From NCBI GenBank assembly GCA_963777565.1, contig CAVZQZ010000011.1, positions 57,834 to 121,833 on the forward strand: a DNA stretch of 64,000 bases. Direction: 5' to 3'. The position numbers and the translations under genes are program-made. The notes beneath the pieces are model-generated. The model ran no database searches. It was not told the DNA's origin and saw nothing but the letters and a program-made list of their open reading frames with translations. Source of the stretch: CALMEC01 sp963777565. Its GTDB lineage: Bacteria > Actinomycetota > Thermoleophilia > Miltoncostaeales > Miltoncostaeaceae. Within the stretch, counting starts at the first letter, position 1; every line of letters begins with the position of its first letter. Positions 47,243 through 55,733 of the stretch are shown piece by piece.

Positions 47243-48637
47243 ATGCGCAGAGCGAGATCGTGGCGCCGGAAGGCATGGCTGCTCGCCACAGTCGCGGGCG
47301 TCGCCGCCTTTCCGGCGTTCGCGACGGGAAGCGGCAGCATCGCGCCCCGAGGATGGACGATCGGCGAATGGGCGACGGGCGACGGACGCACCGACACGGT
47401 CAGCGTCGCCGCGGTCACGCCGGCCGGAGCGGGCGAAGTCTTCGCGGACCGGTCCCCGGAGTATTTTGACCCGCCGGGCACCCCCTACCGGGCGCTCTCC
47501 ATGCGCCACGAGCCCGGCGCCGGTTCCTGGTCCGCACCCCGCCCGCTCGACCCCGGCTCCGACCTCGTGGGGGTCGCTGCGAACCGGGCAGGCTCGTCGT
47601 TGCTCGCCGCGAGCCGTTTCGTGCGGGTCGGCACCGGAGAGGTCGAGGTCGCGGTCCGCGTGGACGGCAGCTGGACGCGGCGGGCGACGCTCCGCCCACC
47701 TCCGGGCACAGCTGTCCCGGGACAGTACAGCCGGGTCGCCGTGTCCGGCGGCATCTCCGACTTGGGCGCCGCCGTCGTGGCGTGGCCGGCGGGGCCGGTG
47801 CTCCTGGTTGCGACGCTGGGGCCCTCAGGATGGACGAGGCCGACCGCGCTCCCGCTGGGTAGCCTGCGGGCGGCCTATCCGGCGGTTGCGGTGAACCGCC
47901 GGGGCGATGCCCTCGTGGTCGCCTGGGGCAGGCCCCTCGGCGGCGGCGCCAGCCGGATCCTGGCCACCGCATACTCCGCGCGGTCGCGGACATGGAGGAA
48001 ACCCGCGGCCCTTCGCTGGAGCGGCGGCGTGGCCCGCCGGCCACTGTCGATCGCGTTGCGCACGTCAGGACAGGCCGCGATCACCTGGGATGCCGCGAAG
48101 CGCGTCTGGCTGGCGGACGGCGATGCGATCGCGGGGAGGTGGCGGACACCTGTGATCGTCTCAGGCGCGCGGTCCGCCTACGCAGAGGACCCGCACGCCG
48201 CGTTGGCTCCGGACGGGCGTACCCTCGTCGTCTGGCTGAATGCTCGCGGAGGGCACGCGGTGATCGCGCGGACACGCAACTCCGACGGGCGCTGGCTACC
48301 GAAGATCGTGAGCCGGGATCCCATCTTCCTGGACCGGCTGAGTCTCGTGATGGACGCCTCGGGGCGCGCCATGGTCGCCGCCTCGGGGTTGTACCAGCCG
48401 CCCATGGACGAGATAACCGGCGCCGTCGTCGTGCGCGCGCTGGCGCCGGACCGTCCGGGGGTTCGGGACGGGCGCGGCTACACCGTCACGCGGCGGATCG
48501 TTCTGCGGCGGACCGACAGCCGCGAGGTCGGCGGCATCCAGGCTGCCCTCAACGGCATCCACGCGGCGCTCGGCTGGGTCGTGTCCAGCGGGAGCAACGC
48601 ACCGAACTGGGTCGAGGTCGCCGCCGGGCCGCTCTGA
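47243..48637 (+). CDS. secreted beta-propeller-like protein, unknown
   Basis: This 464-residue exported protein starts with an Arg-rich n-region and a hydrophobic core (MRRARSWRRKAWLLATVAGVAAFPAFATG). The mature part has repeated strand motifs such as VAVNRRGDALVVAWGRP, AALAPDGRTLVVWLNARGG and SLVMDASGRAMVAASG, reminiscent of BNR/sialidase-like propeller blades, but no Asp-box or catalytic set is clear. The start is uncertain: TTG 47225 has GAGG upstream, while ATG 47243 best fits the signal peptide. It is convergent with the CheA-like gene. Confidence 0.7.
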   Translation: MRRARSWRRKAWLLATVAGVAAFPAFATGSGSIAPRGWTIGEWATGDGRTDTVSVAAVTPAGAGEVFADRSPEYFDPPGTPYRALSMRHEPGAGSWSAPRPLDPGSDLVGVAANRAGSSLLAASRFVRVGTGEVEVAVRVDGSWTRRATLRPPPGTAVPGQYSRVAVSGGISDLGAAVVAWPAGPVLLVATLGPSGWTRPTALPLGSLRAAYPAVAVNRRGDALVVAWGRPLGGGASRILATAYSARSRTWRKPAALRWSGGVARRPLSIALRTSGQAAITWDAAKRVWLADGDAIAGRWRTPVIVSGARSAYAEDPHAALAPDGRTLVVWLNARGGHAVIARTRNSDGRWLPKIVSRDPIFLDRLSLVMDASGRAMVAASGLYQPPMDEITGAVVVRALAPDRPGVRDGRGYTVTRRIVLRRTDSREVGGIQAALNGIHAALGWVVSSGSNAPNWVEVAAGPL

Positions 48638-48756
48638 GCGGTCACCCCTCCGGCAGCGGCGCCGGCGTCCCGTCCGGCCTTGTCCTGAAGGCGCGATCGG
48701 TATCGTGCCCCCGCACCACGGTTCGGCGCAGGGTCCGGGGCGAGCCCTGCGGCCGC

Positions 48757-49482
48757 TCAGACAGGCAGGCGGATGGTCACGCTTGTGCCGCCCCAGGCGC
48801 CGGAGGCGACGGAGAGGTCGCCGCCGATCGCCATGAGCCTGCCGTGCGCGGCGCGCAGGCCCACGCCACGTCCGCTGTCGAGGTCCGGCTGCCGCGTGGT
48901 GCCGCCATCAGTGGAGCCGCGATCGCTGACGATCACCACGAGCGACTCGGGGGCCGGCTCGAAGACCATCCGGATGGTGCCCCCGCGGGGGGTCCCGTGG
49001 GTCACGGCGTTGCGTGCGATGTGACCCAACGCGTCGAGGAGCACGCCGGCGATGCTTCGCGAGATCCGCACGTCCGCCGGTACCACCAGGTCGACGGCGA
49101 CGGGCACGCCGCGGCGACCGGCGACGCGCTGCACCTCGCCCTCCGCCTCCCGGGCGATCTGCTCGAGCGGGACGTCGCGCACGAGCCCAGGCGCCACGCG
49201 ATCCTCCAGGTCGCGCTGCACCGCCCGCAGGCGATCCACGACGGCCACCGTCGCGTCCATCCGCTCTGCTTCGGGGAGCGCTCGCAGCGCCCCGAGCGCC
49301 GTCTCGATGGCGTGGACCTCGTCCGCGAGCGGCAGGTCGCCGGCCTGTGCCGCGATGCCCTTGAGCGAATGCGCGGGCAGGGCGGCCCAGTCGATCTCCG
49401 CCTCGGCGGGGGCTGCTCGCACGGTGAGCGCAGCGATGATCGCCGCCACGCGGCCCAGGGCCTCGTCGACGTAGAGGCCCAT
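48757..49482 (-). CDS. minimal CheA-like protein: Hpt domain plus HATPase
   Basis: The 241-residue product (from ATG 49482) has an Hpt domain with the phospho-acceptor His38 in PAHSLKGIAAQAG, then a CheA-type ATPase domain with the N-box HIARNAVTHG (His154), a G1-like SDRGSTDGG and the G2 SGRGVGLRAAHGRL. The CheA dimerisation helices, CheY-binding domain and CheW-like domain are missing. An ATG at 49629 would add 49 residues and overlap the DUF6504 gene. It lies in line with imuB-DUF6504 and may be co-transcribed. Signalling partners are unknown. Confidence 0.72.
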   Translation of the reverse strand: MGLYVDEALGRVAAIIAALTVRAAPAEAEIDWAALPAHSLKGIAAQAGDLPLADEVHAIETALGALRALPEAERMDATVAVVDRLRAVQRDLEDRVAPGLVRDVPLEQIAREAEGEVQRVAGRRGVPVAVDLVVPADVRISRSIAGVLLDALGHIARNAVTHGTPRGGTIRMVFEPAPESLVVIVSDRGSTDGGTTRQPDLDSGRGVGLRAAHGRLMAIGGDLSVASGAWGGTSVTIRLPV

Positions 49483-49579
49483 GAGGTCGGCGTTCCGGCT
49501 GATCGGGGGGTCAGGATTCGTCGCGGCGGCGCTCGCTGATCGTCGGGCCGGGCATGGGACGATATCGGCCGGTTCGGCG

Positions 49580-49876
49580 CTAGGCGGCGCCGCGTCTTCG
49601 GGCCGCCGGCTTGGGGGGCTCGTGGGCATACCACGCCCCGCTGCGCGTGTCGCGGAACGTGACGAGCACCCGGCCGGGCTCGACGACGAGCTCGTAATAA
49701 TGGCGGTCGACCGGCTCGTCGGTCCACCAGCGGTCCTGGACGAGCCAGTCCTCCCTGATCGCGGTGACCGACCGGCGCTTCCCGTCCACGATCACGACGT
49801 GGGGGATGCCAGTGGGCCCCGGGATTACGCGGAGGGGTCGGGGCTCGCCGAGGCGTCGTAGGGAACGAGCGCCCAT
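49580..49876 (-). CDS. DUF6504-like protein, imuB partner
   Basis: This 98-residue protein contains GEPRPLRV, VTAIREDWLVQDRWWTDEPVDRHYYELVVEPGRVLVTFRD and GAWYAHE, a pattern I associate with the small DUF6504 proteins that follow imuB in actinobacteria. Function is unknown; the location suggests an accessory to the SOS mutasome. ATG 49876 lies inside the end of imuB (52-nt overlap); an ATG at 49900 is also in frame. Confidence 0.75.
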   Translation of the reverse strand: MGARSLRRLGEPRPLRVIPGPTGIPHVVIVDGKRRSVTAIREDWLVQDRWWTDEPVDRHYYELVVEPGRVLVTFRDTRSGAWYAHEPPKPAARRRGAA

Positions 49877-51033
49877 CGGCGTTCTGGGAGTTGTGACCAC
49901 GGCTCGAGCTCGACGAGGCGCAGCACCGCCTCGTCGCCCTGGGCAGTGCGGACCTGCCGGATGGCGTCGCGGGCGCGGCGTGCCCGTTCGACGGTGCCGG
50001 GCTCGATGACGGCGAGTTGATGTCCGGCGACCGATCCGGAGGCGTCGGCCCGAATGACGAGGGTGTCGACCGGCCCACTCACCTCGGCGAGGGAGGGGAG
50101 AGCCAGGGTGGCGAGCCGGTCGAGCTGTGTGGTGGCGTCACGGAGGGTGAGGGTGCGCGTCCACGATCCGCCCCCGTCGAGCCACGCCCTGATGGTGATG
50201 GTCCGCAGCGCCCGTCCACGTCCGCGCGCGGCGCTCGCGAGCTCGGTGAGCAGCAGGCGGGCGGCGGCCTCCAGCGCGGGGAGGGCGCCGACCGGCTCAG
50301 GGAAGTGGAAGGCGGATTCGAGCGGGTCGGGCGGGCGGCGCGGACGCAGCGTGGCGTCGTCGTCGCCGCGCGCGCACCGCCATGCGCGCAGGCCTGCCAG
50401 CCCGAGCCGGTCGATCACCGCGCCCCGGGGGAGCTCGGCAAGGTGGCCGATGGTGGTGAGCCCGAGGTTCGCGAACTCGGCGATGGCCTTCGGTTCGAGC
50501 GGGAGCCGATCGGCGGGGAGGGGGGCGAGGAAGTCGGCGATCTCGTCGTCGGCGATGACGAGCGGCGTGCGTGACGGCGCCTCGTGCGCCGCCTGCAGCG
50601 CCGCGAACGGCGTGGGGGCCGCGCCGATGCGCCCGTCGGCGCCGACGGGGAGGGCGGCCTTTGTGTGGCGCAGCACCCCGCCGAGGTCCCCGTAGAGGCG
50701 TTCCAGGCCCTGCGTCTCGAAGGTCCAGGCGCCGAGCTCGCCGGGTTCGACGGCGGCGCCCATCGCCTCGAGCCGCTCGGTGATCTCCTCGGCGGCGTGC
50801 TCGACTGCGCCGGGGTCGGGAACGACCAGCTCGAGGTGGGGGCAGCGCGCGAGCGCCTCGCCGACCCGCAGTCCGGGCGTGACCCCGGCGGCTGCGGCTG
50901 CGGGGGTGCACTGGCCGACAAGCTGAGCGTCACCCGGTTGCGGCCCGAGCGCGATGGGCGCGTCCATCGGCCGGCGCGCCGCCAGCAGCGCGACGAGAAG
51001 CGTGAAGCGGGGGATGACGGCGGTGACGATCAT
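49825..51033 (-). CDS. imuB: ImuB, Y-family polymerase-like mutasome protein
   Basis: This 402-residue protein is of the ImuB group, which bridges the sliding clamp and DnaE2 during damage tolerance. Y-family features are AALGPQPGDAQLVGQ-type strands, GVTPGLRVGEALARCPHLELVVPD, FLAPLPADRLPLEPKAIAEFANLGLTTIGHLAELP (helix-hairpin-helix) and the little-finger region. The N-terminal strand is MIVTAVIPRF, lacking the catalytic acidic motif of DinB, as expected for ImuB. ATG 51033 directly follows a LexA box with no ribosome-binding site. No imuA homolog is seen nearby. Confidence 0.88.
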   Translation of the reverse strand: MIVTAVIPRFTLLVALLAARRPMDAPIALGPQPGDAQLVGQCTPAAAAAGVTPGLRVGEALARCPHLELVVPDPGAVEHAAEEITERLEAMGAAVEPGELGAWTFETQGLERLYGDLGGVLRHTKAALPVGADGRIGAAPTPFAALQAAHEAPSRTPLVIADDEIADFLAPLPADRLPLEPKAIAEFANLGLTTIGHLAELPRGAVIDRLGLAGLRAWRCARGDDDATLRPRRPPDPLESAFHFPEPVGALPALEAAARLLLTELASAARGRGRALRTITIRAWLDGGGSWTRTLTLRDATTQLDRLATLALPSLAEVSGPVDTLVIRADASGSVAGHQLAVIEPGTVERARRARDAIRQVRTAQGDEAVLRLVELEPWSQLPERRWALVPYDASASPDPSA

Positions 51034-51047
51034 CGAACGTATGTTCG
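51034..51047 (-). promoter_or_regulatory. LexA (SOS) box of imuB
   Basis: CGAACGTATGTTCG matches the same consensus as the dnaE2 box, with one off-palindrome base at the centre, and likewise abuts the start codon with zero spacing. The wider palindrome TCATCGAAC/GTTCGATGA extends it on both sides. Confidence 0.9.
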
Positions 51048-51135
51048 ATGATCGGGGGGCCGAGTTCAAGGGGCGCCTGTTGTCAATCCTCGTTCACCTC
51101 GAATCGCTGCTCGACTCCCCGCCCCGGCCGGTTGT

Positions 51136-51882
51136 TCACGAGCCGCCCGCCGCGCAGATCGCATAGACGGTGAGCTGCCACGACGGCGCGGAGCCGGTCT
51201 GCAGCCCCGCGATGGCGCTCCACCCCGAGGTGCCCGAAGGGGCGCTCTCGATGATCGCGACGTTTCGCGCCCCCGAGACCTCCGCGCCGCCGCCAATCAC
51301 CCGCATGCCCGACGGGCACGTGGCGACTGCCGGCCCCTTGAGGGCTGCGGAGGTGGTGTCGGTCGCGGTCTGCACGATCTTCGCGCCGTGGATGTACGCC
51401 CCGGCCGCCGTCCCGCCCAACTGCGTGGCGTTGTTGGCGGTGCCCGCCTTCGCCGCCGCCGGCACCTGTGCCAGGCTCGCCTCGTTGATCTGAACGCCTG
51501 TCAGCGAATCGTTCGCGACCTTGGCCCCGTTGACGGCTTTCGCCGCGAGCTGGTCGGCGTTGACCGCCGCGTTCGCGATCTTGGTGCCGGTGACCGCGCC
51601 GTCCTGGATGGAGCTGGTGGAGACGCTGTTGTTCTTCGGCGTGGCCTTCGCGACCGCCTCGATGTCGCGGTTCAGCGCGATGATGCTGAGGACGAGCGCC
51701 GTGACCGTCAGCGCGAGCAGGCCCAGCGCGGTAACCACGAGCAGCCGGTTCACGTGGATCTTGCGCTCGTCGGCCTGGATCCTGCGCTCTTCCTGCTGGA
51801 TCTCCGACTCCAGCACGCTGTCCGAGCTGGACCAGTCCGGCGGATGCGGGTGTCCCGTCCCACCCTGCGTCGGCTCCGTCAT
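51136..51882 (-). CDS. membrane-anchored protein with adhesin-like short repeats
   Basis: This 248-residue protein has a cytoplasmic N-terminus with an EIQQEERRIQADERKIHVNR coiled-coil, one membrane helix (about residues 50-70) and an outside part. That part holds degenerate repeats of the type D-G-A-V-T-G-T-K-I-A-N-x-A-V (TSSIQDGAVTGTKIANAAVNADQLAAKAVNGAKVANDSLTG), then a small Cys-containing C-terminal domain (CPSGMRVIGGGAEVSG...YAICAAGGS). The repeat style occurs in actinobacterial surface proteins. ATG 51882 has GGAGGGG just upstream, rather close. Confidence 0.7.
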   Translation of the reverse strand: MTEPTQGGTGHPHPPDWSSSDSVLESEIQQEERRIQADERKIHVNRLLVVTALGLLALTVTALVLSIIALNRDIEAVAKATPKNNSVSTSSIQDGAVTGTKIANAAVNADQLAAKAVNGAKVANDSLTGVQINEASLAQVPAAAKAGTANNATQLGGTAAGAYIHGAKIVQTATDTTSAALKGPAVATCPSGMRVIGGGAEVSGARNVAIIESAPSGTSGWSAIAGLQTGSAPSWQLTVYAICAAGGS

Positions 51883-52003
51883 GACCCCTCCTCTGCCGCG
51901 GTTGCGATGCGGCGAGGATCCCAATGGGTGCACGCTCGCGCTTCGGGGTTCCGGGCATGCGGCGCTGCGGGGAAATGCGGAGTGCGTGTGCGTCTCACCT
52001 TGG

Positions 52004-52050
52004 TCCCGGGCGATTCATAAACGACCTTTGGCGTCGTTCATCGCCCGGGA
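52004..52050. terminator. long two-part hairpin downstream of osmC
   Basis: An 11-bp outer stem TCCCGGGCGAT / ATCGCCCGGGA encloses a 5-bp inner stem ACGAC / GTCGT with a 7-base loop. It lies about 60 bp beyond the minus-strand osmC stop and may end that transcript, although no T-run follows. A third copy of the arm (ATCGCCCGGA) occurs at about 52078-52087. Confidence 0.55.
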
Positions 52051-52108
52051 CGCGACACTCGGCCAACCGGATTGTTGATCGCCCGGACGACGTCCCGGCA
52101 GGCGGGGC

Positions 52109-52603
52109 TCAGACGGCGGCGGCGGTCTCCACGGGGACGAAGTCCAGCTCGGTCACGATGTCGATCGCCGCCGCCACCGACCGGGCGTTCGGGCAATGTT
52201 TCGCGTGGACGGCGTTCGCGCGCTCCGCGGCGGCCCGTTGCTCCTCCGGGGCACGGAGCGTGTAGCGCACGGTGATCTTCCGCAAGCGAAGAACCTTGTC
52301 GGGGTCCACGACGACCTCTCCGATCGCCTCCGCCGTCAGGTCGTCCCCGGTCGCGACGATCCCGCGGGCCTTGCAGGTCCCGCCGAACGTTCCGATCAGG
52401 CAGCCGCCGACCGACGCCACGAGATAGTCGAGCGTGCCGGGATGCACCTCGACGCTGCCCGGTGCGAACCCGTAGTGCTCGCCCTGCCAGCCCGGTACGC
52501 CGAATGTCACCTCGGTGTCCGTGATCTTGAGGTTCGCCTTGCGGATGGGTGCCCGCTCGCGCGTGAGGCTCACGCGCACCTCGTGGACCGTCTCCTCAGC
52601 CAT
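52109..52603 (-). CDS. OsmC-family peroxiredoxin-like protein
   Basis: This 164-residue OsmC/Ohr-type protein is predicted to reduce organic hydroperoxides. The two redox cysteines are in VGGCLIGTF and AKHCPNARSV. An AGGAGG ribosome-binding site lies a few bases before ATG 52603. A second, only distantly similar OsmC protein is encoded near 61 kb. This gene stands alone on the minus strand. Confidence 0.87.
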   Translation of the reverse strand: MAEETVHEVRVSLTRERAPIRKANLKITDTEVTFGVPGWQGEHYGFAPGSVEVHPGTLDYLVASVGGCLIGTFGGTCKARGIVATGDDLTAEAIGEVVVDPDKVLRLRKITVRYTLRAPEEQRAAAERANAVHAKHCPNARSVAAAIDIVTELDFVPVETAAAV

Positions 52604-52695
52604 CGCCCCCCTCCTTTGTCCGTGTCGACGCCGTCCGAATCGCGGCACTGCGCGAAATATCGCAGACGGGCACCCGCGGATTCCAGCTCCACCGG

Positions 52696-54816
52696 CTAGC
52701 CGCGTTCGGCCAGCGTCCCGATGAGCGACTCCACCCGCCCGCGCTCCGTGGCGTCGAGGTGTGCGTCCGCGAACGCGTCGGCCGCCAGTGCGTCGGCCAC
52801 CGCCTCGAGGCGCGGGTCGCGCAGCACCGTTCGCTGAAGCGCGGCCGCGTACTCGTGCGCCGTCTCGCCCGGCAGCCGGTCGCGACCGAGATCCCGGCCG
52901 AGGGCCTCGAGCCGCTCGAGCTGCTCCGCCGCCCACGGTCGCGGCCGTCGCCGGTCGCGCCACCGTGCCCAGGCCGCCGCGAGCGGGCGCCACCACAGCG
53001 CCATCGCGCCGAGGGCGAGCGCCGCGAGGAGGGCGGCGGCGAGCGGCGGCGAGAGATCCGGCAGGTGACGCCCGAGGTAGTCCCGCAGCCCCACTCTGGC
53101 GGCGTCCGGCTGCGGATCGCCAGCCAGCGGCACCTGCGCGGTCGGGTCGAAGCCCTGCCATCCGAGGCCGGGGAAGTACACCTCCGCCCAGGAGTGCGCG
53201 TCGCGTGCCCGCACCTCGTACAGCCCGGTGAACGGGTTGCGCTCACCCGGCGTGTAGCCCACCGCGAGGCGCGCCGGGATCCCGAGCGACCGCAGCATCA
53301 CGACCAGGCTCGACCCGATCTGCTCGCAGAAGCCGATCCGGTCCTCGAAGAGGAACCGGTCCACCGCGTCCGCGCCGGGCGGAAGCGGCGGGACGTCGAG
53401 CGAGTAACGGGTGTTCGCACCCATCCAGCGCTCGAGCGCCAGCACCGTGTCGTACGTGCCGAACGTGTTCCGCGTGATCGACGCGGCGAGGTCGCGAACG
53501 CGGTCGGGCATCTCCGGCAGCCGCGTGTATCGCGCCAGCAGCGGCGCAGGGGTGGCGAACTTCGACGCGTCCCCCGTCGCGCGCAGACGCTGCGCGGTGG
53601 CCTGCGAGCGCCGGCTCACCACCGTGTAGGCGGCGCCCCGCTCCAGCTCGACGCCGGTGCGGACGCTGCCGTCGGAGAGCTCGAACAGCGTGGACTGCGG
53701 GATGAACACCTGCGTCGGGCGGTTCGCGGCGAAGATCAGGTTGGGTCCGGAGGTCTCCAGGTAGAACGTCTGGACGAGGTCCTCGCCGTCCGTGGGCGGC
53801 TCGTCCTGCGGGTCGAAGAGTCGGAGCGGGCTCGACCCTCGAACGCTCGCCGTCCGCGAGTTCGACAACGTCCAGACCCGGCCGTCCCAGACGTCGAAGG
53901 TCTGGCCGCGCCAGAAGTCCGCGGCGGCGGAACGCACGCGCAGCACCATGGTGTCGTCGGGACGTCCGCGCAGGGAGGTGTCGAGCCGGTCGGAGAAGCC
54001 GAGGTAGCCGAACGACGTGGGTCCGTCCGAGCCGTTTCCGGGGCGCGCGGGGTCGTCGGGTCCGAGCGACGGGTTGGAAAGCCCGCCCGGGCTCGGCACC
54101 GCGATCTGGCTCGGTAGCCTGGCGGTGAACGCGAGGAACCTGCTCGACTTCGCGGCCGGGACCACCATGAACACGGCGGCGCCGAGCGCACCCACCGCCA
54201 GGACCGTCGCAGCGAGCGCCCGCAGCGAGATCGGCATCCCCTCGCGTCGATTCATGCTCGGTATGGCGAGATCGCCGAGGTCGGCACGATGTCCAAGCGC
54301 GAGCGCCGCCACGGCCGCGACGCCCCAGACCACGGCGAACGCCGCGAATTCGATTCCCAGTGAGAGCGCCCCCGCGACCGAGATGAGGGCGATGCTCGAC
54401 GCGAGCGCGAACCGCAGTTCACGGCGCGATCGCAGCGAGAACGCCCGAACCGACTCGAGGGTGACGAGCAGCTCCGCGAGCGGAACGCGCAGCTGACCGG
54501 GGGAGGACGCACCCCCGTTCGCGAGGATGAAGCGGACCGTCAGCACGATCGTAATCGCCGTCAGAATGCCGGGGACCAGCGGGCTCAAGCTGCGTCGCCG
54601 CGCGTACGACACGGCCGCCCCGGACGGGATCACGACGAGGGCGAGGATCCAGAGCAGCCCTCCGCCGACGTCGTTCGCGACGACCGCGGACGCGGCTGCC
54701 ACGACCGCGACGAGTGTCGCGAGGCGAAGGGCCCGCGAGTGCTCGGGCGGCCGGCTGAGGTCGCCGAGGAGCCGTGCCCAGCGCGGCGCGGCGGTCGCGG
54801 CGGGCTCGCCCGTCAC
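52696..54816 (-). CDS. transglutaminase-like TgpA-family membrane protein
   Basis: This 706-residue protein has about six N-terminal membrane helices, an extracytoplasmic transglutaminase-like domain and one late helix followed by a DUF4129-like tail. The cysteine-protease-type triad is visible: Cys in RIGFCEQIGSS, His in RDAHSWAEVYFPG and Asp in GFDPTAQVP. The natural substrate is not known. GTG 54816 overlaps the DUF58 stop by 4 nt, giving the standard moxR-DUF58-transglutaminase operon. Confidence 0.9.
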   Translation of the reverse strand: MTGEPAATAAPRWARLLGDLSRPPEHSRALRLATLVAVVAAASAVVANDVGGGLLWILALVVIPSGAAVSYARRRSLSPLVPGILTAITIVLTVRFILANGGASSPGQLRVPLAELLVTLESVRAFSLRSRRELRFALASSIALISVAGALSLGIEFAAFAVVWGVAAVAALALGHRADLGDLAIPSMNRREGMPISLRALAATVLAVGALGAAVFMVVPAAKSSRFLAFTARLPSQIAVPSPGGLSNPSLGPDDPARPGNGSDGPTSFGYLGFSDRLDTSLRGRPDDTMVLRVRSAAADFWRGQTFDVWDGRVWTLSNSRTASVRGSSPLRLFDPQDEPPTDGEDLVQTFYLETSGPNLIFAANRPTQVFIPQSTLFELSDGSVRTGVELERGAAYTVVSRRSQATAQRLRATGDASKFATPAPLLARYTRLPEMPDRVRDLAASITRNTFGTYDTVLALERWMGANTRYSLDVPPLPPGADAVDRFLFEDRIGFCEQIGSSLVVMLRSLGIPARLAVGYTPGERNPFTGLYEVRARDAHSWAEVYFPGLGWQGFDPTAQVPLAGDPQPDAARVGLRDYLGRHLPDLSPPLAAALLAALALGAMALWWRPLAAAWARWRDRRRPRPWAAEQLERLEALGRDLGRDRLPGETAHEYAAALQRTVLRDPRLEAVADALAADAFADAHLDATERGRVESLIGTLAERG

Positions 54817-55733
54817 CGCTCGAGTCCCGCGACGATTCGGATCACCTGACCGGCGCTCTCCACGGCCGGCGGGGCGGCGGCGATTGCGCGCGCCAGGCGG
54901 CGGCCGGCCTCCAGCGGCCCGTCCACCGGCGCGCTGCGCGGCCCGCCGGCCTCCGCGGTGTGGAGCGTCACCTCCAGGTCTTCGTCGAGTGCCGAGCACA
55001 CAAGGCCCATGGCCCGCTCCGCTGCGTCCTCCGCATCCGCCTCCTCTCCGCGCAGATCGACGACGACGTCGAGGTGGGGCCGCTCGGGATGCTCGAGCTC
55101 CTTGACGACGAGCTGCCCGTGGCGGGCGGTTGCCGGCCAGTGCACCAGCCGCAGCGGATCGCCCGGGAGGTACTCCCGCACGCTGCGGACTCGGTCGCCG
55201 CCGAGACCGGTGACGGCCGACGCCTCACCCGTCGCGCCGCTGCTCGCGGCGGCAACCGGCTCCGACGTGCCGCGCCGCGGGGCGACCTCGACGGACCGGC
55301 GGAGCGGCACCGTGACGCGCCGCCGCCACCACACCAGGCCGAACGGGGCGCCCGAGGCGGCCTCGATCACCACGATGTCGAGCACCCCCCGCCTGCGCGG
55401 GGTCACGCTGACCGGCGCCGGGCCGCCGGTGAGGGCCGCGGTGGTCTCGCCGGGCGGGTCCAGGGGGCGCAGACGGACGCCCATGCCGACGTGACGGAGG
55501 GTGAGCGCAATCGGAGTGGCCTGTCCCACGGTGGCGTCGGGCGGGCCGGACGCCTCGATGCGGATGCGTGCGAGGGCGAGGCGTGGCCAGGCGGCGCCCA
55601 CCAGGAGCACCGCGCCGACGCCGCAGAGGATCACGATGAGCCATCCGGCGCCGGTGGTGCGGGCCGCGAGGTAGAGGGCGGCGCCGATGGCGCCGAGCAC
55701 GTACGCGCCCTTGGTGGCGCCGCGCGCGCTCAT
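54813..55733 (-). CDS. DUF58 domain protein
   Basis: This 306-residue membrane-linked protein has two N-terminal helices and the diagnostic DUF58 motif VREYLPGDPLRLVHWPATARHGQLVVKELE. DUF58 proteins resemble von Willebrand A folds and accompany MoxR ATPases; the function is poorly defined. ATG 55733 overlaps moxR by 4 nt, and the stop overlaps the transglutaminase gene by 4 nt. Confidence 0.9.
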   Translation of the reverse strand: MSARGATKGAYVLGAIGAALYLAARTTGAGWLIVILCGVGAVLLVGAAWPRLALARIRIEASGPPDATVGQATPIALTLRHVGMGVRLRPLDPPGETTAALTGGPAPVSVTPRRRGVLDIVVIEAASGAPFGLVWWRRRVTVPLRRSVEVAPRRGTSEPVAAASSGATGEASAVTGLGGDRVRSVREYLPGDPLRLVHWPATARHGQLVVKELEHPERPHLDVVVDLRGEEADAEDAAERAMGLVCSALDEDLEVTLHTAEAGGPRSAPVDGPLEAGRRLARAIAAAPPAVESAGQVIRIVAGLER

